NCBI RefSeq assembly: GCF_000024545.1
Contig: NC_013947.1
Coordinates: forward strand, 6,076,001-6,140,000
DNA from: Stackebrandtia nassauensis DSM 44728
Lineage (GTDB): Bacteria > Actinomycetota > Actinomycetes > Mycobacteriales > Micromonosporaceae
DNA length: 64,000 bases
Direction: 5' to 3'
The notes beneath the pieces were generated by a model. It was not told where the DNA came from. It ran no database searches and was given only the letters and a program-made list of their open reading frames with translations. A program made the translations under genes and the position numbers. Shown piece after piece: positions 1 through 9,950 of this stretch. Each line of letters begins with the position of its first letter. Within the stretch, counting starts at the first letter, position 1.

Positions 1-2079
1 CGGCGTGAACTCGCCGGTCGGGTCGGCGCGCCAGCCCGCTCCCAGGACGTCGGCCGAGACGTTGATCGGCATCGCGGTCATGCCCGAGGGCAGCAGGTTG
101 GTCGGGTCGTCGGGGTCGGCCGCGAACGAGGCCACCGCCAGGTTCGGTGTGTACCCGGCGAACCAGGCCGTCGAGTCGCCGTCGGTGGTACCGGTTTTGC
201 CCGCCACCGGCCCGCCGACGGTGCTGGCCACCTGCGGAGCCGTCGCGCCGCCGTTGCAGGAGCCCTTGGCCGCCCCGTACCCGGTCGGGCAGCGGGCCGC
301 GTCGGTCGCGGCGCGCGCCACCTCGGTGTCCAGCACCCGCTTCGTCTTCGTCTCGACCGACACGTTCGCGCCGGAAGCGTCGCGAATGGACTTCACCGGG
401 GTCGGCGCGGCGTAGACGCCGTCGTTGGCGATGGTCGCGTAGGCCGCGGCCAGCTCCAGCGGCGTCGTGGAGGAAACGCCCAGCGTGAACGCGCCCCAGT
501 CGGCGGCGTTCTTGGCGCTGGCCTGGTCGACCTCAGTGTTCCAGGTCAGCCCCAGCCGCTCGGCCATCTCCACGGCCTTGTCGGCGCCGACCTTCTCCTC
601 CAGCTGCACGAAATAGGTATTGACGGATTTGCCGAAGCCCGACCACATGGTCTGGTTGCCCGTCATCGACGGGCTGGCGTTGGACGGGCACCAGTGCACG
701 CCGCAGGCCGAGTCGCCCGAGCCGCCGTAGTACTGCGAGGTGTAACGCTGCGGCGAGTAGAACGACGTACTCAGGTCCATCCCGGCGTCCAGCGCCGCCA
801 GCATCGTGAACATCTTGAACGTCGAACCGGCCTGGTATCCGGCGAAGTCGCTGCCGCCCGACAACAGCGGGTTGGTGGTGTTGGCCTTGGAGGAGTCGTC
901 CGAGGAGTAGTTGCGGTTGACGGCCATGACCTTGATCTGCCCGGTCCCCGGCTCCACCACGGTCGATCCCAGCGCGAAGGACGACTGCTTGTCCAGCTTC
1001 GCCGCGATCGAGTCCTCGGCGGCCTGCTGCAAGTCGACGTCCAGTGAGGACACGATCTTGTAGCCGCCGCGCGACAGCAGGCTCAGCCGGTCCTGCTCGG
1101 TGGACCCGAACTGCTCCTGTTTGGACCACCACTGTTCGAAGTAGTCGGCGAAGAAGCCGTACTCCTTGCCCTCGGCGCCGGACGCGTCGTCCTTGAGCGG
1201 CGTGGGGTCCAGCGGCAGTTTCTTCTTCTTGATCTTGGCGGCCTCGGCCTTGGTCAGCGTGTCGGTGGCGACCATGCGCTTGAGGACGTAGTCGCGGCGG
1301 TCCTTGGCCGCGTCGGCGTCGCCGCTGATCGGGTCGTACTCGCTGGGCGACTGCACCATCCCGGCCAGCATCGCGGCCTGGTTGACGGTCAGTTTCGCCG
1401 CGGTGGTGCCGAAGTAGACCTTCGCGGCGGCACCGACACCGTAGGCGCCGTGACCGAAGTAGACGGTGTTGAGGTACTCGGTGAGGATCTCGTCCTTGGA
1501 CTTCTGCTTCTCCACGGCCAGCGCGTAACGGGCCTCCCGCAGCTTGCGCTCCGGGCTGGTCTCGGTGGCCTTCTCGGCCTCCTCGGTGGTGGACGCCGAG
1601 TACGCCAGCACCTGCCGCACGTACTGCATCGTGATGGTCGAGGCGCCCTCGGAGACCTTGCCGGAGGAGAAGTTCGCGGCCAGCGCCCGCAGGATCGACT
1701 TGGAGTCGATGCCGTTGTGCTCGTAGAACCGGGTGTCCTCGGCGGCGATGATGGCGTCCTTCATCGTCTGCGAGATCTGGCCCGACTTGACCTTGATGCG
1801 GTACTGGTCGCCGAAGGTCGCCAGCACCGTCTTGCCGTCCGACGCGTAGAGCGTGGACGCGTCGGGTGCCTCGGGGAGGGTGAAGTCGGACGGGAGGGTG
1901 TCGAAGTTGTCGGCGCCCTCCTTGGCCGCCCACCCGGACATGCCGACGACGGGCAACAGTCCCAGCGCCACCACCACTCCGGTGATGACACTGAACTTGA
2001 CCAGCCCCCAGACCGCCGATTTTCGTTCGGTCAGGATCGTCCGTGCCTGCCCCAAGGTCCCGTTCCCGTCACTGCCCAC
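1..2079 (-). CDS. Class A penicillin-binding protein (transglycosylase/transpeptidase), 3' end missing
   Basis: This is a bifunctional peptidoglycan synthase that polymerises lipid II and cross-links stem peptides outside the membrane. The protein has a short cytoplasmic tail, one signal-anchor helix at about residues 22-45, and a GT51 domain with the EDTRFYEHNGID motif near residue 107. The transpeptidase motifs follow: STFK near 419, SVN near 484 and KTGT near 628. The GTG start at 2079 is preceded by GGAGG at 2088-2092, which fixes the start. The visible 693 codons stay open to the left window edge, so only a C-terminal tail is missing. Family assignment is secure; which PBP paralogue it is cannot be told. 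Confidence 0.93.
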   Translation of the reverse strand, partial: MGSDGNGTLGQARTILTERKSAVWGLVKFSVITGVVVALGLLPVVGMSGWAAKEGADNFDTLPSDFTLPEAPDASTLYASDGKTVLATFGDQYRIKVKSGQISQTMKDAIIAAEDTRFYEHNGIDSKSILRALAANFSSGKVSEGASTITMQYVRQVLAYSASTTEEAEKATETSPERKLREARYALAVEKQKSKDEILTEYLNTVYFGHGAYGVGAAAKVYFGTTAAKLTVNQAAMLAGMVQSPSEYDPISGDADAAKDRRDYVLKRMVATDTLTKAEAAKIKKKKLPLDPTPLKDDASGAEGKEYGFFADYFEQWWSKQEQFGSTEQDRLSLLSRGGYKIVSSLDVDLQQAAEDSIAAKLDKQSSFALGSTVVEPGTGQIKVMAVNRNYSSDDSSKANTTNPLLSGGSDFAGYQAGSTFKMFTMLAALDAGMDLSTSFYSPQRYTSQYYGGSGDSACGVHWCPSNASPSMTGNQTMWSGFGKSVNTYFVQLEEKVGADKAVEMAERLGLTWNTEVDQASAKNAADWGAFTLGVSSTTPLELAAAYATIANDGVYAAPTPVKSIRDASGANVSVETKTKRVLDTEVARAATDAARCPTGYGAAKGSCNGGATAPQVASTVGGPVAGKTGTTDGDSTAWFAGYTPNLAVASFAADPDDPTNLLPSGMTAMPINVSADVLGAGWRADPTGEFTP

Positions 2080-2155
2080 TCACGCCACCTCCGCCGTCAA
2101 ACCTACGGTAAGAAGACGCGTACGAGACCACGACGGTTCCACCGCGTGGGTGGGC

Positions 2156-2845
2156 TCACCATGTCAGCGCGAACACCGCGGCGAACAACGCCAGCGGCGC
2201 GGTCAGGCTGGCGAGGACCGCCGCGAGCCGGGCCCGGCCGTGCCAGCGCCAGGCGCCGGTGACGGCCGCGACCGCGAAACCCAGGCCGACGAGCAGACCC
2301 AGCCCGATGCCGACCCGCCACCACAGTCCGGCCCGGTCGCCGGTGTAGGCGGTGGTGGCGCGACTCGAGGTGACCTGGGCCTGCGAGCTGTGGCCGACCT
2401 GTTTGGCCTCCTGGTCGCCGGTGACGCGCACGGCGGTGGCGTGTTGGCCGTCGGCGGGTGTGAACACGCCGTGGCAGCCGGTGGCGTCGCAGGCTTTGAC
2501 GGTGACGGTGCCCTCGACGGCGTGCCCGACGGTCAGCCACAACGGGGCGGCGCTGACCCAGGACACGAACGCGGCCAGCAACGCCAGCACCACCAGCCCC
2601 GGCAGCACCAGCGGCAGCCGTCGCGGCGGTTTGTCGATCACCGTCCGCACCGGCAGCGCCCGCATCGGCGGGGTGCCGCCCTCGGCGCCGTCCCACACCG
2701 CCTGGATCGGAGCCAGGGCGTGCTCGACGGTCGCGTCGGCGGGCGGCGGCTCCGACGGCGGCGCCTCGGCTTCGACGATCTCCAGACCGGCCATGAGCCG
2801 GTTGTGCTTGAGCTCTTCCCGGGGACTCGGCGTGGTTTCCGGCAT
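2156..2845 (-). CDS. Membrane protein of unknown function
   Basis: I do not recognise this 229-residue protein. A hydrophilic, Pro/Glu-rich N-terminus of about 75 residues is followed by one membrane helix (about 80-104). A roughly 70-residue extracytoplasmic domain contains a CDATGC cysteine pair that could form a disulfide. Two more hydrophobic helices lie at the C-terminus (about 173-198 and 204-228). It lies 76 nt downstream of the penicillin-binding protein gene on the same strand side and diverges from the phosphatase gene. No Shine-Dalgarno sequence is obvious before the ATG. The coding call rests on GC3 pattern and protein-like composition. Confidence 0.7.
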   Translation of the reverse strand: MPETTPSPREELKHNRLMAGLEIVEAEAPPSEPPPADATVEHALAPIQAVWDGAEGGTPPMRALPVRTVIDKPPRRLPLVLPGLVVLALLAAFVSWVSAAPLWLTVGHAVEGTVTVKACDATGCHGVFTPADGQHATAVRVTGDQEAKQVGHSSQAQVTSSRATTAYTGDRAGLWWRVGIGLGLLVGLGFAVAAVTGAWRWHGRARLAAVLASLTAPLALFAAVFALTW

Positions 2846-2983
2846 GCCGGATATTCCACACCGTCCAAGCGGCCACGGCGCGGATTCGGCGTTTATTGGC
2901 GCGCCATTCCCGACCTCGACGACACCGGTTTCCCAAAGTATGCAAACCTCTGCATCGACAAGTCCCCCGGCATAAGGATCACC

Positions 2984-4528
2984 ATGCGAGGAAACCGTTT
3001 CATCAGCCGACGATCCCTGTTTCGCGGTGGAGCCGTGCTCGGTGGCGCCGCGGCGCTGGGCACCGCCGGGGTCGGCTTCGCCGGTCCGCTACTGAACAAG
3101 GACCGTCCGGCGCTGACGCACGGGGTGCTGTCGGGGGACGTCACCGGCGACACCGCGGTTATCTGGACCCGCGCCGACCGGGGCGGGCAGATGTGGGTGG
3201 AATGGTCGACGCGTCCCGACTTCGCCGACGCGCGCAAGGTGCCCGGCCCGGTCTTCCGTTCCGGCAACGACTTCACCGCCAAGACCCGACTGCGCGACCT
3301 GCCGTCCGGCAAGACCATCCACTACCGGGCCTGGGCCGACGACGGCGCGACGGGCGAACCGGTCGCCGGATCGTTTCGCGCCACCCCGGTCAAGGGCCAG
3401 GACGTGAAGTTCGTGTGGTCGGCCGACATCGCCGGTCAGGGCTGGGGCATCAACCCCGACCTGGGCGGATTCGTCCTGTTCGACGACATGGCCGCCACCG
3501 AACCGGATTTCTTCCTGTGCTCGGGCGACTTCTACTACGGCGACAACCCGTTGCAGGAGTCCGTGACGCTGCCCGACGGCCGGGTGTGGAAGAACGTCGT
3601 CAGCGACGAGAAGTCCAAGGTCGCCCAGACCCTCGACGAGTTCCGCGGCCAGTACAAGTACAACCTCACCGACGAGCCGTTGCGCAAGCTCCTGGCCAAA
3701 GCCCCGATCCTGTCCATCTGGGACGATCACGAGGTCGTCAACAACTGGTACCCCGGCGAGATCCTCGACGACCCCAACTACACCGAGAAGGACGTCGACG
3801 TGCTGGCCGCCCGGGCCCGCAAGGCGTTCACCGAGTACATGCCGAACCCGGCCAAACCCGACGGTGAGGGCCGCATCTACCGCAGGATCTCGCACGGCCC
3901 GCTGCTGGACGTGTTCGTCCTGGACATGCGCACCTTCAAGGACGCCAACACCCCCAACAACTCCCCCGACGGCGGCACCGTCCTGGGCGAGAGACAGCTG
4001 GCCTGGCTGAAGCGGGAACTCAAGCGCTCCAAGGCGACCTGGAAGGTCATCGCCAACAGCCTGCCGCTGAGCCTCATCGTCGGCGACGGCAAGGAGAACA
4101 TCGAGGGCATCGCGCAACGCGACAACGGCAAGCCACTGGGCCGCGAGTCCGAGATCGCCGAACTGCTGTCGTACATCAAGGCCAAGAAGGTCACCGGGAC
4201 GGTGTGGATCACCGCCGACGTCCACTACACCGCCGCCCACTCCTACGACCCGTCCCGGGCCGCGTTCACCGACTTCGAACCGTTCTGGGAGTTCGTCGCC
4301 GGACCCGCCAACGCCGGCGCCTTCGGACCGAACAAACTGGACACCACCTTCGGCGCGAAGGTCGAGTTCTCCAAGGCCCCCGACAAGGACCACCAGAACA
4401 CCACCCCGCTGGACGGCTACCAGTTCTTCGGGGAGGTCGCCATCGACGCCGAGACCAAGGCGCTGACCGTCCGGCTCGTCGAACTCGGCGGCACCGAGCT
4501 GTACCGCAAGGAACTGCCCGCCGCGTAA
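2984..4528 (+). CDS. phoD: PhoD-like alkaline phosphatase, Tat-exported
   Basis: This is a secreted phosphodiesterase/alkaline phosphatase of the PhoD metallophosphatase family, probably releasing phosphate from extracellular phosphoesters. The N-terminus carries a Tat signal (SRRSLFRGG, then a hydrophobic stretch). Metal-centre motifs visible in order are [20 protein letters not shown] and [10 protein letters not shown]. The length of 514 residues is normal for the family. The reading frame is open far upstream, but the ATG at 2984 has AAGGA eight nt before it and begins the Tat peptide, so it was chosen. Regulation by a PHO box was not seen. Confidence 0.92.
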   Translation: MRGNRFISRRSLFRGGAVLGGAAALGTAGVGFAGPLLNKDRPALTHGVLSGDVTGDTAVIWTRADRGGQMWVEWSTRPDFADARKVPGPVFRSGNDFTAKTRLRDLPSGKTIHYRAWADDGATGEPVAGSFRATPVKGQDVKFVWSADIAGQGWGINPDLGGFVLFDDMAATEPDFFLCSGDFYYGDNPLQESVTLPDGRVWKNVVSDEKSKVAQTLDEFRGQYKYNLTDEPLRKLLAKAPILSIWDDHEVVNNWYPGEILDDPNYTEKDVDVLAARARKAFTEYMPNPAKPDGEGRIYRRISHGPLLDVFVLDMRTFKDANTPNNSPDGGTVLGERQLAWLKRELKRSKATWKVIANSLPLSLIVGDGKENIEGIAQRDNGKPLGRESEIAELLSYIKAKKVTGTVWITADVHYTAAHSYDPSRAAFTDFEPFWEFVAGPANAGAFGPNKLDTTFGAKVEFSKAPDKDHQNTTPLDGYQFFGEVAIDAETKALTVRLVELGGTELYRKELPAA

Positions 4529-4557
4529 CTCAGATGAGGAGCCAGGTGGTGCGCGAC

Positions 4558-4563
4558 TAGGAT
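4558..4563 (+). promoter_or_regulatory. -10 box of metG (TAGGAT), possibly leaderless
   Basis: TAGGAT lies 8 nt before the metG ATG, placing the likely transcription start at or next to the start codon. No Shine-Dalgarno sequence or good -35 box is visible. Confidence 0.45.
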
Positions 4564-4571
4564 GCGAGACT

Positions 4572-6365
4572 ATGAGTCACGTTCTCGCCGCGCTCGCCTG
4601 GCCCTACGCCAACGGCCCGCGCCACATCGGTCACGTAGCAGGCTTCGGGGTTCCCGCCGACATCTTCGCCCGCTACATGCGCATGGCCGGTCACGACGTG
4701 CTCATGGTCTCCGGGACCGACGAACACGGCACCCCGATCCTGGTCCAGGCCGATCAGGAGGGCGCCAAGCCCGCCGAACTCGCCAACCGTTACAACCGCG
4801 TCATCGTCGAGGATCTCAACGCGCTGGGCATGTCCTACGACCTGTTCACCCGCACCACCACCGCGAACCACTACCAGGTGGTGCAGGAGATGTTCCGCAC
4901 CGTCCACGCCAACGGCTACATCGTCGAGAAGACCACCAAGGGCGCGATCTCGCCGTCCACCGGCCGCACCCTCCCGGACCGCTACATCGAGGGCACCTGC
5001 CCGATCTGCGGCTACGACAACGCCCGCGGCGACCAGTGCGACAACTGCGGCAACCAGCTCGACCCCATCGACCTGATCAACCCCAAGTCGCGCATCAACG
5101 GCGAAGTGCCGAAGTTCATCGAGACGCAGCACTTCTTCCTCGACCTGCCCGCGCTGGCCGACGCGCTCGGTGAATGGCTCAAGACCCGCTCCGACTGGCG
5201 TCCCAACGTCCTCAAGTTCGCGATGAACCTTGTGGACGACATGCGGCCGCGCGCCATCACCCGCGACCTCGACTGGGGTGTCCCGGTGCCGCTGGAAGGC
5301 TGGCAGGACAACCCGACCAAGCGCCTGTACGTGTGGTTCGACGCCGTCATCGGCTACTTCTCGGCCTCGGTCGAATGGGCCCGCCGCTCCGGCGACCCGG
5401 AGGCGTGGCGCAAGTGGTGGAACGACCCCGAAGCGCTGTCGTACTACTTCATGGGCAAGGACAACATCACCTTCCACGCCCAGATCTGGCCCGCCGAACT
5501 GCTGGCCCACAACGGAAAGGGCTCCAAGGGCGGCGAACCCGGCGTCTACGGCGAACTGAACCTGCCCACCGAGGTGGTCTCCAGCGAGTACCTCACGATG
5601 GAGGGCAAGAAGTTCTCCTCCTCGCGCAAGGTCGTCATCTACGTCCGCGACTTCCTGGAACGCTACGGCCCCGACGCGCTGCGCTACTTCATCGCGGCGG
5701 CGGGACCCGAGAACAACGACACCGACTTCACCTGGGCCGAGTTCGTCCGCCGCAACAACGACGAACTCGTCGCGGGCTGGGGCAACCTCGTCAACCGCTC
5801 GATCGCGATGGCGGCCAAGAACTTCGGCCAGATCCCCGAGGCGGGCGAGCTGGAGGACATCGACCGCGAACTGCTGGCGACGGTGACGGCCGCGTTCGAC
5901 ACCGTCGGGGGCCATCTGGCGTCCAATAAGGTCAAAGCGGGTATCGGCGAGGCCATGCGCACGGTGGCGGCGGTCAACAAGTACCTGGCCGACACGGCCC
6001 CGTGGAAGCTCAAAGAGGACAAGCCCAGGATGGCCACCGTCCTGCACGTGGCCCTGCAGGCGGTCAACGACTGCAAGACGCTGCTGGCCCCGTTCCTGCC
6101 GTTCTCCTCGCAGAAGGTCAACGAACTGCTGGGCGGCAAGGAGGACTTCGCCCCGATGCCGCGCATCGAGGAGGTCGAGGACCTGGACGGTGACGCGGCC
6201 TTCGGCACCGGGACCTACCCGATCCTGACTGGCGACTACACGGGCACCCCCTCGTGGCAGTCGCACCCGATCCAGGCCGGGCACCCGCTCGACAAGCCGA
6301 CCCCGATCTTCACCAAACTCGATCCCTCCATAGTCGAGGAAGAACTGGCCCGCCTGGAGAGCTGA
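4572..6365 (+). CDS. metG: Methionyl-tRNA synthetase
   Basis: Charges initiator and elongator tRNA-Met with methionine in the cytoplasm. The class I signature [10 protein letters not shown] is at residues 12-21. A four-cysteine zinc knuckle (CPIC...CDNC) starts near residue 143, and the KMSKS-loop variant KKFSSS is near residue 346. The length of 597 residues with no appended C-terminal tRNA-binding domain matches the compact actinobacterial form. The gene starts 43 nt after phoD but has its own TAGGAT box just before the ATG. A strong 15-bp hairpin follows the stop. Confidence 0.97.
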   Translation: MSHVLAALAWPYANGPRHIGHVAGFGVPADIFARYMRMAGHDVLMVSGTDEHGTPILVQADQEGAKPAELANRYNRVIVEDLNALGMSYDLFTRTTTANHYQVVQEMFRTVHANGYIVEKTTKGAISPSTGRTLPDRYIEGTCPICGYDNARGDQCDNCGNQLDPIDLINPKSRINGEVPKFIETQHFFLDLPALADALGEWLKTRSDWRPNVLKFAMNLVDDMRPRAITRDLDWGVPVPLEGWQDNPTKRLYVWFDAVIGYFSASVEWARRSGDPEAWRKWWNDPEALSYYFMGKDNITFHAQIWPAELLAHNGKGSKGGEPGVYGELNLPTEVVSSEYLTMEGKKFSSSRKVVIYVRDFLERYGPDALRYFIAAAGPENNDTDFTWAEFVRRNNDELVAGWGNLVNRSIAMAAKNFGQIPEAGELEDIDRELLATVTAAFDTVGGHLASNKVKAGIGEAMRTVAAVNKYLADTAPWKLKEDKPRMATVLHVALQAVNDCKTLLAPFLPFSSQKVNELLGGKEDFAPMPRIEEVEDLDGDAAFGTGTYPILTGDYTGTPSWQSHPIQAGHPLDKPTPIFTKLDPSIVEEELARLES

Positions 6366-6388
6366 ACGACTGGCTCGCCAAGCTGCCA

Positions 6389-6424
6389 CTTAGCCTCGCT
6401 GAGCCACCGCTCAGCGAGGCTAAG
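6389..6424. terminator. Bidirectional hairpin between metG and a convergent gene
   Basis: A perfect 15-bp stem (arms 6389-6403 and 6410-6424) with a 6-nt loop lies 23 nt after the metG stop. It has no U-tract, as is usual in actinobacteria, and could serve both convergent genes. Confidence 0.75.
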
Positions 6425-6495
6425 CGTTGCTTCAGCCGAACCCGTCTACCGTCAAAAGTGGGGAGGAGGTCGGTGGCCCAAGGCCGATCGCGCCG

Positions 6496-7902
6496 TCAGG
6501 CTGTCGGCGGACGCGGCTGATCCGAGTCGGTTGAGGACGGCGTCGGTTCCGTGTCAGCGATTTGAGTCGCCTCGTCGAGTTGAACCGCCAGCGGCTCCGT
6601 CGGTGGCTCGGCGGAAGCGGGCTCGGCCGGAGCCGTCGGTTGGGTTGCCAACGGCACGGTCTCGGACGCGTCGGCTCCAGTGCGTGCGGCCGTCGCCGTG
6701 CCCGCGAAGCGGGCGACTATGGGCGACAGTAGGCACAGTGGACGCAGTGCGGGTTCGGCGTCGCTGAACAGCTCGGTGGTGCGGGTGTCCCACACGGCGA
6801 TCGGTTTGCCTCGCGTGTCGACGACGGTGGTACGCGGTTCGCCGGGGCGCAGCGTGGCGAGTACTTGGTTGTCGGTGCCGCACAGGTCGTAGTTGCGGCT
6901 GGCGGCGCTGACCGCGCGCAGGGTGCCCACGCGGCGTCCGTGCCGGTCTGTGACGTAGAACGCGGTCTTCCAGGCCGCGTCGGGTTTGGTGAGCAGCCAA
7001 CGGGTTCGCAGCAGGCTGTCGCGCACCTCGAAGGCGTGTGGCAGCGAGGCGGGGTCGCGCCAGATCCGGGCCCGCCATCGCCGCCAGCTCGCGGGCGGGC
7101 GGTGGATCACGTGCGCCACTTGGGTTCCGTCGACGCTGTAGTAGCCAGAGGCGGCGTCGAAGCCGAGCCGGTCGGCGGTCGTGAACAAGGTGGACAGTTC
7201 GGGCGGCGACGGGTGCGCGACGCCGTTCTCGTCGCCCACGATCCAGCGGGACGCGAAGAACTGCCACAGCCGCAGCAGCTGAACCGTCGACACCGACTCG
7301 ATCGGGTCGAGCCGCACCCAGCCGATCTCGGCCCCCACGGTCGCGGTGCCGGTCAGCGATTCCGGCAACCCAGAGACCGTCGCCGGGTCGCACCACAGCG
7401 CGATCCAGACGCGATCGCCGCCGGGTCGGCCCGGCTCGCGGGACGGGACGAATCCGATGCCGCGCACCGCGTCCAGCGGGATGTCCGCGTGGGTGCGCCA
7501 ACGCCGCAATCGCACCCGGGTGGCGTCGGCGCACAGTCGACGGGCGTTGCCGAACCGCACCCCGATGTACGCCGCCACCAGCAGCGTCAGGGTCGCGATC
7601 GGTGTGGTGAACCCGCTGCCCGACAACAGCGCCCCGAAGGTGAGCACCAGTCCGACCGACGCGGCGATGAGCCGCGCGGTCCCGTGCCGGGACCCGGCGC
7701 AGACGGTGACCGCACCCGGCACCGGTTGCCCCGCCAACCGTTCGGCGAGGTCGCCGTCGCGGATGCCCGGCCGCCCCGGTTCGGCGTCGATGGCGCGCGT
7801 GACCGCGCGCAGGTTTCCGGCGCGGGTGGTGGCGTCGATGGTCAACGCGATGCTCGCCGCGGCGGCGAGTATCGCGAGGATCGCCCACAAGATCGCGAAC
7901 AT
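6496..7902 (-). CDS. Membrane protein of unknown function
   Basis: This 468-residue protein is not recognised. It begins with a hydrophobic helix (residues 2-20). A second membrane region at about 78-118 follows, and then a long soluble part with a mixed Trp/Arg-rich sequence. It ends in a low-complexity Pro/Glu/Thr tail of about 60 residues. The ATG at 7902 has GAGGAA ten nt upstream. An overlapping frame is also open over much of the gene (6554-7999). Its Arg/Pro-heavy translation looks like an antisense-codon shadow, so this frame was preferred. It converges on metG and stands alone. Confidence 0.7.
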   Translation of the reverse strand: MFAILWAILAILAAAASIALTIDATTRAGNLRAVTRAIDAEPGRPGIRDGDLAERLAGQPVPGAVTVCAGSRHGTARLIAASVGLVLTFGALLSGSGFTTPIATLTLLVAAYIGVRFGNARRLCADATRVRLRRWRTHADIPLDAVRGIGFVPSREPGRPGGDRVWIALWCDPATVSGLPESLTGTATVGAEIGWVRLDPIESVSTVQLLRLWQFFASRWIVGDENGVAHPSPPELSTLFTTADRLGFDAASGYYSVDGTQVAHVIHRPPASWRRWRARIWRDPASLPHAFEVRDSLLRTRWLLTKPDAAWKTAFYVTDRHGRRVGTLRAVSAASRNYDLCGTDNQVLATLRPGEPRTTVVDTRGKPIAVWDTRTTELFSDAEPALRPLCLLSPIVARFAGTATAARTGADASETVPLATQPTAPAEPASAEPPTEPLAVQLDEATQIADTEPTPSSTDSDQPRPPTA

Positions 7903-8102
7903 CAGGGTTCCTCAGCGGTGTGATGGTTGAGTCACAACGATAGGCGCGCCCGGCTCCCGCCCGCATCGGTCCACGGGAGGAGCCCAAGTCGCCCGCCACC
8001 TAGGGGACGACCCGGGCCCAGCGTCTCCCGTCTTGACGTTGACGTAGCTCGCCGTCACGCTTGTCGTCCGCGGCTTACACGCTAATGCCACCACCGGGCT
8101 TG

Positions 8103-8741
8103 TCAGCCTGATGGCGGCGACCAACGGCCGATCAGGTCCGCGACCGTCGCCCTGACCTGCCGCAACAGTTCGTCAGGGGTGGAGTTCATTTCGGTGCAAC
8201 GTTTCTCGAGATGCCCGTCGATCCATAGTGATGCGATCCCGTGCCCGAGTGCCCACAGTGTCATGACCAGTCCGGTCAGGTCGGCGGCGGGCAGCAGTCC
8301 CTCGCGCTGCCAGGCTTCCAGCGGCTCGGTGAGCTCCTTGAAGGCCGCGTCCCCGGCGGCGTGGACGTCGGGATGCTTGTCGGGCAACGACAGTTCGGGA
8401 CGGAACATCAGCTGGAAGTGGGCACGGTTGCCCGCGGCGAACTCCACATAGGCGTCCAGCATGGCCAGCAGCGCGTCCTGGGGTTCGTCCGAGCCCTCGC
8501 GCGCGGCGCACAGCCGCTCGGCCAGTTTGTTGAACCCGGTCGTCGACAGCGCCGCCAGCAGCGCCGCGCGGTCGGCGAAGTGGTGGTACGGCGCGCCGGG
8601 GCTGACGCCCGCCTCGCGCGCCACCCGTCGCAGACTCACCGCGCCGACGCCCTCCTCGGCGATCAGCCGCAGCGACGCGTCCAGCAGTTCCTGACGGAGG
8701 TTCCCGTGGTGGTAGCTGGACTTCTGCTGACTGGACGACAC
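8103..8741 (-). CDS. TetR-family transcriptional regulator
   Basis: This is a one-component repressor of 212 residues. The N-terminal helix-turn-helix is clear (residues about 10-57, ending GAPYHHFADRAALLAAL). The C-terminal half is a ligand domain resembling the WHG-type TetR C-domain. The GTG at 8741 has no Shine-Dalgarno, but a TAGGGT box lies at 8748-8753, 6 nt upstream, which suggests a leaderless message. It diverges from the SDR gene at 8822 and is the obvious candidate to control it. Confidence 0.9.
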   Translation of the reverse strand: MSSSQQKSSYHHGNLRQELLDASLRLIAEEGVGAVSLRRVAREAGVSPGAPYHHFADRAALLAALSTTGFNKLAERLCAAREGSDEPQDALLAMLDAYVEFAAGNRAHFQLMFRPELSLPDKHPDVHAAGDAAFKELTEPLEAWQREGLLPAADLTGLVMTLWALGHGIASLWIDGHLEKRCTEMNSTPDELLRQVRATVADLIGRWSPPSG

Positions 8742-8821
8742 GAGCCAACCCTAAACGTCCGTTCCGTCAAGTAAATCTATACACTGCTTAGATCGAAGCT
8801 TTCCACTGAGAGGCGAACCCC

Positions 8822-9880
8822 ATGACCCCGAAGTCCGCGGCCCCGGTACTGGTCACCGGCGCCACCGGCTACATCGCAGGCCACGTCATCAAGGAACTGC
8901 TGGCCAACGGCTACATCGTGCGCGGCACCGTCCGCGACACCTCCGCGACCCACAAGACCGCCCACCTGCGCGCGCTGCCCGGCGGCGAGCGGCTCGAGTT
9001 CGTCGCCGCCGACCTGACCCGCGACGACGGTTGGGCCAAGGCCGTCGACGGTTGCGAATACGTCATGCACGTGGCCTCCCCGCTGCCCAACCACACGCCC
9101 AAGAACGAGGACGAGGTCATCCGTCCCGCCGTCGACGGCACCCTGCGGGTGCTGCGGGCCTGCGCCGACGACCCCGGCGTCAAACGGGTCGTGCTGACCT
9201 CCTCCATCGCCGCGATCCGCATCGGACACCCCGACGACGGCCGGGCCCGCACCGAGGACGACTGGTCCAATCTCGACAAATGCCCGGTCTACCCGAAGAG
9301 CAAGACCCTCGCCGAGCGCGCCGCGTGGGACTTCATGGCCGACAAGGGTTCTGCGGCCGGCTTCGAGCTGGTGGCCGTCAACCCCGGCCTGGTGCTGGGC
9401 CCGCTGCTCAACGACGACTCCAGCACCTCGGTGGAGACACTGCGCAAACTGGTCAACCGCGAACTGCCCGGTTCGCCGCGGCTGGGCTTCGCCGTCGTGG
9501 ACGTCCGCGACGTGGCCATCGCGCACCGGCTCGCGCTGGAAACCCCCGCCGCGGCCGGAAACCGCTACATCGTCGCGGGCGAACACCTGTGGCTCAAGGA
9601 CATGGCGAGCATCCTCGCCGCCGAGTTCAACCCGCGCGGCTACCGGATACCCACCCGCGCCATCCCGAACTGGGTGATGTGGCTGGCGGCCCGCTTCGAC
9701 AAGACCGCCAGGCTCGCGCTGGACTTCATCAACGTCCGCGAACACCTGTCGGCCGACAAGGCCCGCCGCGAACTGGGCTGGAGCATGCGCCCCGTCGACG
9801 AGACCCTCATCGCCACCGTCGACAGCATGATCGAACTCGGCATGGTGCGCGACCGGGAGAAGGCAAGCGCGCGCGGCTGA
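8822..9880 (+). CDS. NAD(P)-dependent extended SDR (dihydroflavonol-4-reductase-like)
   Basis: This is a cytoplasmic oxidoreductase of the extended short-chain dehydrogenase class. The N-terminal Rossmann motif is VTGATGYIAGHV, and the Tyr-x3-Lys pair is seen as YPKSK near residue 158. The length is 352 residues. It resembles the dihydroflavonol reductase / aldehyde reductase branch, for which substrates in bacteria are mostly unknown. GAGAGG precedes the ATG by 8 nt. It is transcribed divergently from a TetR gene (80-nt gap), and a strong hairpin follows it. Confidence 0.85.
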   Translation: MTPKSAAPVLVTGATGYIAGHVIKELLANGYIVRGTVRDTSATHKTAHLRALPGGERLEFVAADLTRDDGWAKAVDGCEYVMHVASPLPNHTPKNEDEVIRPAVDGTLRVLRACADDPGVKRVVLTSSIAAIRIGHPDDGRARTEDDWSNLDKCPVYPKSKTLAERAAWDFMADKGSAAGFELVAVNPGLVLGPLLNDDSSTSVETLRKLVNRELPGSPRLGFAVVDVRDVAIAHRLALETPAAAGNRYIVAGEHLWLKDMASILAAEFNPRGYRIPTRAIPNWVMWLAARFDKTARLALDFINVREHLSADKARRELGWSMRPVDETLIATVDSMIELGMVRDREKASARG

Positions 9881-9902
9881 AAGCCGTACCCCGCAAGCAG
9901 AC

Positions 9903-9934
9903 GAGGCCCCGTCCGATTTCTCGGACGGGGCCTC
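9903..9934. terminator. Hairpin terminator after the SDR gene
   Basis: A 14-bp perfect stem (9903-9916 with 9921-9934) has a TTTC loop. It lies between convergent genes, so it can serve both strands. Confidence 0.8.
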
Positions 9935-9950
9935 GGGGATCGCTGTGCGG

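Noticed and set aside
1853-2983. In-frame upstream extension of the phosphatase gene
   Set aside because: The frame is open but antisense to the penicillin-binding and membrane genes. The Tat signal and AAGGA place the start at 2984.
6554-7999. Second long frame over the membrane protein gene (481 codons)
   Set aside because: Translation is Arg/Pro-rich without hydrophobic or domain pattern, typical of a shadow in high-GC DNA.
7912-8124. 70-codon ORF before the TetR gene
   Set aside because: No ribosome site, no family match and it overlaps the TetR 3' end.
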